Source: Campylobacterota bacterium
GTDB taxonomy: Bacteria; Campylobacterota; Campylobacteria; Campylobacterales; Sulfurovaceae
Direction of reading: 5' to 3'
Length of the DNA stretch: 9,626 nucleotides
Assembly (NCBI GenBank): GCA_003646505.1
Contig: QMKT01000058.1
Span: 1 to 9,626, forward strand
Below are positions 1 to 6,473 of the stretch, piece by piece (the stretch's first letter is position 1; every line of letters begins with the position of its first letter). The notes beneath the pieces are model-generated. The model worked only from the letters and a program-made list of their open reading frames with translations, had not been told where the DNA came from and did not search any database. The position numbers and the translations under genes are program-made.

Positions 1-10
1 ATAATGGACT

Positions 11-45
11 ATCCAATCCCCCCCCATTTATGTAACATCCAATCC
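11..45. repeat. 9-bp direct repeat flanking the helicase stop codon
   Basis: ATCCAATCC occurs at 11-19 and again at 37-45, 26 bases apart. The second copy lies in the last codons of the helicase gene; the first lies beyond its stop and runs into the C tract. This could be a short slippage duplication or chance. Confidence 0.4.
18..25. repeat. Homopolymer of eight C (G on the minus strand)
   Basis: Eight consecutive C are seen on the plus strand, which read as eight G on the minus strand. The tract begins two bases after the helicase stop codon. The minus strand reads TAA, then ATG immediately, and the last base of that ATG is the first G of the run. Poly-G tracts of about this length or longer are known phase-variation sites in Campylobacterota. 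Whether this one varies cannot be judged from one sequence. Confidence 0.6.
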
Positions 46-1314
46 TTTATAATATTCCACTACCCGTTGGTCTACATGCACAACACGGTGCAAGTACCTA
101 GTCAAATCACCCCTATTAAAATCTATCTTCAAATGTTTAGGATCTACTGCTCTTGAAATAGCCACATAGAACTGACTTGGTGCAAAAATATTATCTACAT
201 TACATACCAGATTGTCTATACTCATTCCCTGACTTTTGTGTATGGTCACCGCGTACGCAAGTTTTAGTGGAAATTGTGAGAGTGTTGCTAAAGAGATATT
301 CTCTATGGTGCCATCATCTTGAACCAACATATCTACAAGGTCAAATTCGTGACGTTCCACACGCACATACTCATTTTCTTTTTCTACTATAAGATGGTCT
401 TCTTCTATTTTTTTGAGTATCCCTCTTTCACCATTGACAAATTTTCCCCATTTATTCACTGTAAAGAGTATAGGTACACCTTCTTTGAGGGTCAAATGTT
501 CTGTGATAGGAAGCATGTTCTTCCATCCTGCCAGTTTTTTCTCATGTACAGATCCAAACATCTCAATGTTTGCAAAGAGGATAGTCTCTTCCGTATCAAG
601 TTCATTGATCTTTGCCCTATTGGTCTGTTCAACTTCCAGGTTACGTCCGTACAGATAAGTTGGTTCTTCTTCCATCCCTTCTGTGTTCCACAGTCTTGTC
701 ATGTAAGCTACTACCTCATCATCACAGATACCTTTACGTACTTTTGAAAGAATATAGGTAAATTCAGCATCTGTAGTACGTTTCATCTCTGTGAGTTCAA
801 TGACCATCAGATCAAACCTGTCCCATGCCATAGACTCAAAAGCATAAAGCTTTTGACCAAAAACATCATTACGGCTATTGTTTTTAACGACAGGGGGCAG
901 TTGAAAAAAGTCTCCCACAAAAAGAACTTTCCCAAGATATCCATAGTTGTTCAGTCTATACGCTATCATATCAAGAAGATCCGTACTGACCATAGATATT
1001 TCATCAATAATAATAAGATCTGTTGCCTTAAGTATTTTTTTTAAGTCAAGTAAACGTTTCTTGGCACGTTTATCACTCTGATTTAATTCATCAAAATTTG
1101 ATGCTATGCCAAACACAAAGAAGCTATGTACTGTAAACCCACCGATATTCACGGCACTCACACCCGTTGAACCTAAGGAAACGACCTGCTTACCACGCTT
1201 ACGATAATCAAAGATCACTTCATTGGTAATATAACTCTTTCCAACACCCGCACCACCCGTTAAAAAAACATTGGAATGTTTTAGTGCTTCAAATACATCT
1301 GTTTTATCTGCCAA
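28..1314 (-). CDS. PIF1/RecD-like superfamily 1 ATP-dependent DNA helicase
   Basis: This 428-residue protein carries the motifs of a PIF1/RecD-type superfamily 1B helicase, which uses ATP to unwind DNA in the cytoplasm. Seen in the sequence: Walker A GGAGVGKS at 20-27, Walker B IIIDEIS near 101-107, motif III GDFFQLPP at 134-141, a UvrD-C-like segment AVTIHKSQG at 355-363 and the motif VI region YVAISRA at 383-389. All core motifs look intact, so it should be active. It is short, with little beyond the helicase core. The start is TTG at 1314, because no ATG lies near the N-terminus and Walker A begins at residue 20. An AGGG six bases upstream may serve as ribosome binding site. The gene overlaps the end of the RNase T2 gene by 11 bases, so translational coupling is likely. 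The cellular role (replication, R-loop or G-quadruplex processing) cannot be told from sequence. Confidence 0.9.
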   Translation of the reverse strand: MADKTDVFEALKHSNVFLTGGAGVGKSYITNEVIFDYRKRGKQVVSLGSTGVSAVNIGGFTVHSFFVFGIASNFDELNQSDKRAKKRLLDLKKILKATDLIIIDEISMVSTDLLDMIAYRLNNYGYLGKVLFVGDFFQLPPVVKNNSRNDVFGQKLYAFESMAWDRFDLMVIELTEMKRTTDAEFTYILSKVRKGICDDEVVAYMTRLWNTEGMEEEPTYLYGRNLEVEQTNRAKINELDTEETILFANIEMFGSVHEKKLAGWKNMLPITEHLTLKEGVPILFTVNKWGKFVNGERGILKKIEEDHLIVEKENEYVRVERHEFDLVDMLVQDDGTIENISLATLSQFPLKLAYAVTIHKSQGMSIDNLVCNVDNIFAPSQFYVAISRAVDPKHLKIDFNRGDLTRYLHRVVHVDQRVVEYYKGLDVT

Positions 1315-2287
1315 AACCAGCCCTGTCTATCACTCCATTAAAACAACGACTTCGAGTAACCTCTCCATGCTTAAGTAAAGTTCCAATATCGTCACTTCCT
1401 GAACCCAAATGTAACCATAATTCCGTCACAAGGCCTTTTTTACACAGCATATCCAAACGTTTACCTGTCCCTAACCCAAAGTTCCTGTCAAAAAGTGAAC
1501 GCACCTGTTGAAGCGTCACTCTCTTCCCTATATTATTCTTAAAAAAATGACCTACCTTGGAATTATTTATTTGCTTCACTAAGCTTATGGCATCTTTATA
1601 GTATCTATTGGCATCTGTCCCATAACATGTACCATGTTTGATCCACTCATGTTTATGTAAATTAGAAGAGATACCTGGCATCAGCTTTTTTAAGTCTTCT
1701 CTAACCTCATCAGATAAATCTAAAGGAGCTAGCCTGTTCCACTGTTTATGTTTATCCAGACTTAATTCTTTTTGACTCACACTACAGTACACATTAGATC
1801 TAGGTTGAGGCCAAAGACCATGTAAAACAAAATGTTTTTCACGATAGCCGTTTTTACCAAAAGAGAGCATACCTCGCTTACACTCTTTTTTATATCTGTG
1901 TGTTTCGCAAAATGCATTGTGCCATGAAAGGACGAGTAAATTATTAGGTGAGATATTTTCATTGACCGTATTATGATTACTGTCATCTGACATATTAACT
2001 GATGCACGACGAAGTTCATCATCAATATTCAATACTGTATTAGTTTTTTTAGAAAAACACTCATCATCCACCCAACGCTGTGCAGGCTGTTCTCCTTTGA
2101 CAAGTATAAGGTTTTGCCCTTTATGATGTTTGAGTACTGTATATTTTTCAGAAGTATCTAATATAACATGATGGGTATTCATAGTGTGCTTCATGTTATT
2201 ATAGGCTTCACAACCTTGGGTAGGTTTGGCTTCAAAACGTGCCATAATAAAAGATGAAAGAAAAATTACAATTAGAAGAATTTTCAC
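1304..2287 (-). CDS. Secreted RNase T2 family endoribonuclease
   Basis: This 327-residue protein has both catalytic signatures of RNase T2 enzymes, which cleave single-stranded RNA through a 2',3'-cyclic phosphate. The first is HGLWP at 156-160. The second is KHEWIKHGTC at 212-221. Together they supply His156, Glu214, Lys217 and His218. A signal peptide is visible at the N-terminus (lysine, then a hydrophobic stretch to about residue 15), so the enzyme probably acts in the periplasm or outside, perhaps in nutrient scavenging. Residues about 22-78 form an extra module before the catalytic domain, with Cys26, a central Y-T-V-L strand and RWVDDEC at 71-77, resembling an SH3-like extension. Start is GTG at 2287, supported by AAGGA six bases upstream and a TATAAT box. 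The gene overlaps the helicase gene by 11 bases. Several cysteines fit disulphides in an exported protein. Confidence 0.93.
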   Translation of the reverse strand: MKILLIVIFLSSFIMARFEAKPTQGCEAYNNMKHTMNTHHVILDTSEKYTVLKHHKGQNLILVKGEQPAQRWVDDECFSKKTNTVLNIDDELRRASVNMSDDSNHNTVNENISPNNLLVLSWHNAFCETHRYKKECKRGMLSFGKNGYREKHFVLHGLWPQPRSNVYCSVSQKELSLDKHKQWNRLAPLDLSDEVREDLKKLMPGISSNLHKHEWIKHGTCYGTDANRYYKDAISLVKQINNSKVGHFFKNNIGKRVTLQQVRSLFDRNFGLGTGKRLDMLCKKGLVTELWLHLGSGSDDIGTLLKHGEVTRSRCFNGVIDRAGFGR

Positions 2288-2291
2288 TAGG

Positions 2292-2298
2292 CTTCCTT
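2292..2298 (-). promoter_or_regulatory. Ribosome binding site fixing the GTG start of the RNase T2 gene
   Basis: On the minus strand AAGGAAG lies just upstream of GTG at 2287, with AAGGA ending six bases before it. This supports the non-ATG start, which also places the signal peptide at the very N-terminus. Confidence 0.75.
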
Positions 2299-2308
2299 AA
2301 AAAATATT

Positions 2309-2320
2309 TGCTATTATACT
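2309..2320 (+). promoter_or_regulatory. Possible extended -10 box for the CitE-like/mltB unit
   Basis: The plus strand reads TGCTATTAT at 2309-2317, an extended -10 pattern, and TATACT at 2315-2320. Transcription from TATTAT would begin close to 2323-2324, almost at the preferred ATG of the CitE-like gene, so the mRNA could be leaderless. It overlaps the opposite-strand TATAAT. The proposal rests only on these short matches. Confidence 0.35.
2313..2318 (-). promoter_or_regulatory. Predicted -10 box for the RNase T2/helicase unit
   Basis: The minus strand shows a perfect TATAAT. Transcription would start near 2306, giving a leader of roughly 20 bases that contains the AAGGA ribosome binding site. 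No good TTGACA box is seen at the usual distance upstream, which is common for Campylobacterota promoters. The same bases read on the plus strand give TGC-TATTAT, so the site may be bidirectional. Confidence 0.55.
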
Positions 2321-2322
2321 CT

Positions 2323-3219
2323 ATGATATTTAATAACCTTGATACCCTAAGCACTCACTTTGGAAACAAAAAGAAAAAGCCTTGTCTTCATACACGAAAA
2401 CGCTCAAATATGATGCTAAACCCTCTCAACCTCAAACATCTTAACCGTATGGATGAGAGTGAAGCAGATATGATCACCCTTAACCTTGAAGATGCCATTG
2501 CACCAAGCCGTAAAAAAGAAGCGTTGCACAACATAGCACTTTTTCTTTCCTATATGGAACATTCCGATAGCTTTATCATCATAAGAACAAACCCTTTGAA
2601 TGAAGGTGGTGCAGAAGAGATAGCTTATCTGAATGATTTTTCTTTTGATGCTATACGTGTAGCTAAAGTAAAAAACCAAACAGAGATAGCACAAGCACTT
2701 ACCCTACTCTCAAAGGATAAAGAACTGCATATCTCACTAGAGACAAAAGAGGCATTTGAAGATCTAAGTACACTGTGTATAGATGAACGCCTTACTACTG
2801 CAAACCTGGGGATACTTGATCTTCTGACATCACTTGGACTGCCACAGTCATTGGTAACTCTTAATAATCCAACTATAGATTACATTCTCTCTAAATTTCT
2901 GGTTGATGCCAAAACAGCTGGTATACACCCTATCTCATTTATGTTTCAGGAATATAATGACACTGAAAAATTCAAAGCCTGGTGTGAGCATGAAAAGTTA
3001 ATGGGTTTTGAAAGTAAAGCATGTATGGGACCTAAACAGGTTCAGCTCGCCAATGAAATTTTTAGTATCGATAGCCATGAATTGACGAGAGCTCGACATA
3101 TAAAGGAATCTTTTGAAGCCCATGAAGCACAGGGCATTAACGGATTTATGGATGACACCTATGGATTCATAGATGAGCCCATCTATCGGGACAGTCTATT
3201 GATACTCAATAAAATATAA
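2323..3219 (+). CDS. CitE-like HpcH/HpaI aldolase/citrate lyase family protein
   Basis: This protein (298 residues from ATG at 2323) has the TIM-barrel pattern of the CitE/HpcH/HpaI superfamily, whose members cleave or form C-C bonds in CoA esters or 2-oxo acids, usually with Mg2+. Seen: LNLEDAIAP near 53-61, IIIRTNP around Arg88, SLETKEAF with Glu140, GILDLL with Asp166, and GFESKACMGPKQVQLANEIF at 228-247, matching the family pattern of a GF-x-GK segment followed by P-x-Q and N-E-x-F. The usual N-terminal LFVPG loop, which binds CoA, is replaced by MMLNP, so the substrate may differ. No citrate lyase partner genes (citD, citF, citC) are nearby. An in-frame ATG at 2254 would overlap the RNase T2 gene and lie upstream of the promoter region, so 2323 is preferred, although no clear ribosome binding site precedes it. 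The gene is probably co-transcribed with the transglycosylase gene 8 bases downstream. The reaction is unknown. Confidence 0.85.
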   Translation: MIFNNLDTLSTHFGNKKKKPCLHTRKRSNMMLNPLNLKHLNRMDESEADMITLNLEDAIAPSRKKEALHNIALFLSYMEHSDSFIIIRTNPLNEGGAEEIAYLNDFSFDAIRVAKVKNQTEIAQALTLLSKDKELHISLETKEAFEDLSTLCIDERLTTANLGILDLLTSLGLPQSLVTLNNPTIDYILSKFLVDAKTAGIHPISFMFQEYNDTEKFKAWCEHEKLMGFESKACMGPKQVQLANEIFSIDSHELTRARHIKESFEAHEAQGINGFMDDTYGFIDEPIYRDSLLILNKI

Positions 3220-3222
3220 GGA
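3216..3222 (+). promoter_or_regulatory. Ribosome binding site overlapping the CitE-like stop codon
   Basis: TATAAGGA spans the TAA stop of the CitE-like gene and ends five bases before the next ATG. The shared bases suggest coupled translation of the two genes. Confidence 0.6.
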
Positions 3223-3227
3223 CGATC

Positions 3228-4214
3228 ATGCAATTTTTTAAGCTATTTTTACTCATTACTTTTATCCCGGCTATACTCCTCTCAAATGATGACAGACCCC
3301 CTGTTAAGTACAATTATATGGCCAAAAAAGAGGTACATAAATTTGTCACAATGATGGTAAATAAATACCATTTTAAACGCTCTTATATGGTTTCAGTGAT
3401 GAATATGGCCAAACTAGACAGAGATACGCTTGCACGCTATACAGGGAAGTACAAAGTAGGCTCAACCAATGGTCCATGGGAACGCTACAAGGCACACGTG
3501 CTTGACGAAGAGAGTTTACGGAAAGCAAAAAAATTTAAAAAGCAGTACTACAAAACACTGCAAAGAGCAGGAAGGACGTACAAAGTAGATATAGATTATA
3601 TTGTCGGTTTCATGGGTGTAGAGAGCAAGTTTGGTGAATACACAGGAGACTATAATGTTTTAGATTCCCTAGCAACACTAGCCTTCCACCCCAACCGTAT
3701 GAAAAAGTTTTTCAAAGCTGAGTTTAAACATCTCTTTCTACTCTCACGAGAAAAAGGCTATAAGATCACACAACTCGAAGGCTCATTCGCAGGAGCAATG
3801 GGATGTGTACAACAAGTGCCTTCCATGGCACGCAAACATAAAGCAGACTTTAACAAAGATGGCATTACCGATCCTTGGGATATAGAAGACTGCATAGGAT
3901 CAATTGCTAAGTTTATGCATAAAAACAAATGGAAAAAAGGTGCCTTGGTAGCCGTACCGACAAAATTCAAAGGAAAACGATACAAGAGACTTAAAACAAC
4001 TCATAGACGAACGCAGCCAATGTCTAGCATTTTAAAGCATGGCATTAAACCTCTAGGGAAGTTTAATGAATCCAAAGCATACTTATTGAAAAATCGAAAT
4101 ACTACCCATGATGATATATGGCTAGGTGCAAAAAATTTCAGGGTACTCACACGCTACAACAATTCAACCTCTTATGGCATGGCCATCCATCTTATTGCCG
4201 AATCTGTTAAATAG
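3228..4214 (+). CDS. mltB: MltB-type lytic murein transglycosylase (SLT_2 family)
   Basis: This 328-residue protein matches MltB/Slt35 lytic transglycosylases, which cleave the MurNAc-GlcNAc bond of peptidoglycan to leave 1,6-anhydro-muropeptides. Seen: a signal peptide (hydrophobic residues 5-18), the catalytic glutamate in GVESKFG (Glu132), SFAGAMGCVQQVPS at 186-199 corresponding to the family's AGAMG-Q-PS segment, an EF-hand-like loop with D207, N209, D211 and D215 equivalent to the calcium site of Slt35, and a C-terminal NFRVLTRYNNS at 303-313. There is no lipobox cysteine at the signal cleavage region, so unlike E. coli MltB it is probably soluble in the periplasm. It is slightly shorter than E. 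coli MltB (about 360). It is the second gene of a plus-strand pair with the CitE-like gene and converges with the GGDEF-EAL gene, only 9 bases away. The symbol is by family; orthology is not proven. Confidence 0.9.
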   Translation: MQFFKLFLLITFIPAILLSNDDRPPVKYNYMAKKEVHKFVTMMVNKYHFKRSYMVSVMNMAKLDRDTLARYTGKYKVGSTNGPWERYKAHVLDEESLRKAKKFKKQYYKTLQRAGRTYKVDIDYIVGFMGVESKFGEYTGDYNVLDSLATLAFHPNRMKKFFKAEFKHLFLLSREKGYKITQLEGSFAGAMGCVQQVPSMARKHKADFNKDGITDPWDIEDCIGSIAKFMHKNKWKKGALVAVPTKFKGKRYKRLKTTHRRTQPMSSILKHGIKPLGKFNESKAYLLKNRNTTHDDIWLGAKNFRVLTRYNNSTSYGMAIHLIAESVK

Positions 4215-4220
4215 GAGGAG
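4213..4220 (+). other. Orphan Shine-Dalgarno-like sequence after mltB
   Basis: AGGAGGAG begins inside the TAG stop of mltB. It is the strongest Shine-Dalgarno match in the window, yet no plausible reading frame follows: the first ATG in range (within the 3' end of the opposite gene) opens a frame of three codons. It may be chance or the remnant of a lost downstream gene. Confidence 0.35.
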
Positions 4221-4223
4221 AGC

Positions 4224-6074
4224 CTAAAAAATATATTTCTCTTCAAATGCAATTTTAGACAGTGCCTTTTCAAAGTAAAAACCTTGATATACATCACAAT
4301 CTATTCTACTTAGAAAAGTAAGCTGTTCAAATGTTTCGACACCTTCAGCGACTATATTCAAATCAAAATTCTTTGCTATAGAGATAATTGCAGAGGTCAT
4401 TTTTTGATTATTTTTACTCTCAGACAAGTCTCCTATAAATGATTTATCTATCTTCACTTCATCTATGGGTAACACTTTTAAATAACTTAGTGAAGAATAC
4501 CCCGTACCAAAATCATCAATAGAAAATGAGATACCAATTTTTTGCAGTCTATTCATAATAGAAATAACTTTTTTTATATCTTCTGCAAATACATGCTCGG
4601 TTATCTCAAAATATATTTTTTGTTTAGGCTCTTTTTGAGGAAAATATGTCATCAGCAAGTATTCTACGTCTTTTATAAAAGGCTCGTGTAAAAGTTGTCT
4701 CATACTCACATTAATCGAAAAAGACTTTAATTTCTTCCCTTTTTCGTTCCATCTGTTCATACTCTTAAATGACTCTTTTAATACATAATTGCCTAAATCC
4801 AGAATAAGACCCGTCTTTTCTGCGATAGATATAAACTCATCAGGAGCAAGTATACCTAAGTCAGAATCGTACCACCTAATGAGAGATTCACACCCAACCA
4901 ACATTTCATTTTTATCAAATTGTGGTTGATAATATACTTTGATCTTGTTTTCTTTTAATGCCTCATGTAATTTCTGTTCAATCTGTAAGTGTCGTTCAAC
5001 TCTTTTTTCAAGATCTTTATTAAATACCACTACACCATCTCGTCCTTGACCCTTTGCCTCATACATTGCTATATCTACTTCTTTAATGAAGTTTGTAGTA
5101 AATAATGATGAAGGATCCAGTTGATATACACCAATACTTGCACTTATATGTAGGTAATGCCCATCAATCACATAAGGCTGTCGAAGCATATTAAGCAAAC
5201 CTTCTGCAAAAGCATATCCTTGATCAATATTAAATGTTTTATGACTTAACTCTTTACTCACAAGGATAAATTCATCACCACCCAAACGTGCCAACATATG
5301 TGTTTCTTTCACATAAAGTTCAATGCGTCTTGAAACATCTATCAATAACTTGTCACCGATATCATGCCCTAAAGAGTCATTGATCGTTTTAAAATGATCT
5401 AAATCAATCAGACACATAGATGCTGTTTTATTATTTTCCAATAACCTTTCATTCAAAGATTCCATATACTCCATAAAGTACCTACGGTTAAAAAGCCCAG
5501 TCAACGCATCATGTTGGGCTTGAAAATAATTCTTTTGGACTAATTTATTGGTATTAAAGGAAGCATAAAGTAAAACAGCTAAAAAGATGAGTGAGAAGAT
5601 AGAAAGAATATAACCATACCATGTACCAATAAGAGTAAAATAAAGTGTCAATGGCAATATCAATAGGAACAAAATGGGAACAAATAATTTTTTATCTGAA
5701 ATAAGTAATGCTGATGCTACTACTGCAGCACCTAACTGCGTAAAAATAGCTATATAATGTAAATCATATTCATCATATCCAACATACATCACAAATATTA
5801 ATGACCAGGAAGAAAAAATAACATACATAAACCATGTAAGTTTATTATACCAACGCCTTAAATGCGCTTCATCCATTTTATATATGGCAAATTCTTTATA
5901 AAGTTTCCAACCATATAAAGAAGTAAAAACTAATATCCCATACCAAATTAAGGCAGGATAAACGATATTAAAAATCCAGCCAAAAACGACATATACAAGT
6001 CCAGGAATAAGGGAAAGTCCCATCATAAGAACTATTTGTTTCTGTAGAAAATTATAATATTTTTGCTGTTTCAT
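4224..6074 (-). CDS. Membrane GGDEF-EAL protein (cyclic di-GMP synthesis/degradation)
   Basis: This 616-residue protein has three parts. Residues about 10-175 contain about six hydrophobic membrane spans with no recognised sensor motif. Residues about 180-345 are a GGDEF (diguanylate cyclase) domain with an intact GGDEF at 265-269. The inhibitory I-site is missing (K256 and H259 where RxxD is expected). Residues about 365-616 are an EAL phosphodiesterase domain. Its signature is ESL at 396-398, and the metal and catalytic residues appear present: E396, N455, E490 in EITEH, D520-D521 in the DDFGTGYSSL loop, K541 and E577 in AEGVET. Both activities are therefore possible. The start at 6074 places the gene 16 bases after hspR; an upstream ATG at 6161 would overlap hspR and has no ribosome binding site. 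The position suggests co-transcription with cbpA-hspR. It converges with mltB. Confidence 0.92.
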   Translation of the reverse strand: MKQQKYYNFLQKQIVLMMGLSLIPGLVYVVFGWIFNIVYPALIWYGILVFTSLYGWKLYKEFAIYKMDEAHLRRWYNKLTWFMYVIFSSWSLIFVMYVGYDEYDLHYIAIFTQLGAAVVASALLISDKKLFVPILFLLILPLTLYFTLIGTWYGYILSIFSLIFLAVLLYASFNTNKLVQKNYFQAQHDALTGLFNRRYFMEYMESLNERLLENNKTASMCLIDLDHFKTINDSLGHDIGDKLLIDVSRRIELYVKETHMLARLGGDEFILVSKELSHKTFNIDQGYAFAEGLLNMLRQPYVIDGHYLHISASIGVYQLDPSSLFTTNFIKEVDIAMYEAKGQGRDGVVVFNKDLEKRVERHLQIEQKLHEALKENKIKVYYQPQFDKNEMLVGCESLIRWYDSDLGILAPDEFISIAEKTGLILDLGNYVLKESFKSMNRWNEKGKKLKSFSINVSMRQLLHEPFIKDVEYLLMTYFPQKEPKQKIYFEITEHVFAEDIKKVISIMNRLQKIGISFSIDDFGTGYSSLSYLKVLPIDEVKIDKSFIGDLSESKNNQKMTSAIISIAKNFDLNIVAEGVETFEQLTFLSRIDCDVYQGFYFEKALSKIAFEEKYIF

Positions 6075-6090
6075 AACGGTCTTTATGCTA

Positions 6091-6462
6091 TTAATCTTCA
6101 AAGATAATAATATCGTAAGAACTTTTTGTAACCAAAGCTTTACTTGAATGTACTGATCCATTACGATTTACTTTAGAAAGTTCTTCTCTCAACTGATCTA
6201 TCTCTGCTTGCATGTCATCTATCTGCACTTTGAGTTTCAGTACTATATCTACTCCTGCAAGATTAACACCCATTTGTCGGGTTAAACGTAAAATGAGTTT
6301 CATTCGCTCTATGTCACGCTGAGAATAAAGGCGCATACGACCCTGTGTACGTGAAGGTTCAACAAGACCTTCTCTCTCATACTGTCTGAGTGTTTGGGGA
6401 TGTATATCCAACATCGTTGCCACTACCGATATGAGGTAAACAGGTTCGTCATAACTATGCAT
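6091..6462 (-). CDS. hspR: Heat-shock repressor HspR (MerR family)
   Basis: This 123-residue regulator has a MerR-type winged helix-turn-helix at about 8-55, including the HspR hallmark segments HPQTLRQYEREGL at 21-33 and RTQGRMRLYS at 38-47. A predicted coiled coil follows (about 75-97), then a hydrophobic C-terminal tail (DIIIFED). HspR represses chaperone genes by binding HAIR-type inverted repeats, and in several bacteria its binding depends on a chaperone, so free chaperone levels control transcription. A HAIR-like site lies over the promoter of the upstream gene cbpA, which fits autoregulation. ATG at 6462 is preceded by AAGGAG (five-base spacing), which overlaps the cbpA stop codon, so translation of the two is likely coupled. 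The cbpA-hspR order is also known in Helicobacter pylori and Campylobacter jejuni. Confidence 0.95.
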   Translation of the reverse strand: MHSYDEPVYLISVVATMLDIHPQTLRQYEREGLVEPSRTQGRMRLYSQRDIERMKLILRLTRQMGVNLAGVDIVLKLKVQIDDMQAEIDQLREELSKVNRNGSVHSSKALVTKSSYDIIIFED

Positions 6463-6467
6463 TTAGT

Positions 6468-6473
6468 CTCCTT
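6468..6473 (-). promoter_or_regulatory. Ribosome binding site of hspR, overlapping the cbpA stop
   Basis: The minus strand reads CTCTAAGGAGACTAAATG. AAGGAG uses two bases of the cbpA TAA stop and sits five bases before the hspR ATG, an arrangement typical of coupled translation. Confidence 0.75.

Noticed and set aside
319..747. Open frame of 142 codons on the plus strand
   Set aside because: It lies wholly inside the helicase gene on the opposite strand, is rich in F, Y and C as antisense frames often are, and has no recognisable domain.
28..2287. RNase T2 plus helicase as a toxin or defence module
   Set aside because: There is no immunity-like gene, no mobile-element context and no third component visible; an exported RNase T2 is better explained as a scavenging enzyme.
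2254..2322. Upstream ATG for the CitE-like gene
   Set aside because: It would overlap the RNase T2 gene and its promoter region, adds residues with no family similarity, and has no good ribosome binding site.
6075..6161. Upstream ATG for the GGDEF-EAL gene
   Set aside because: It would overlap hspR by 71 bases, lacks a ribosome binding site, and the added residues do not resemble part of the membrane domain.
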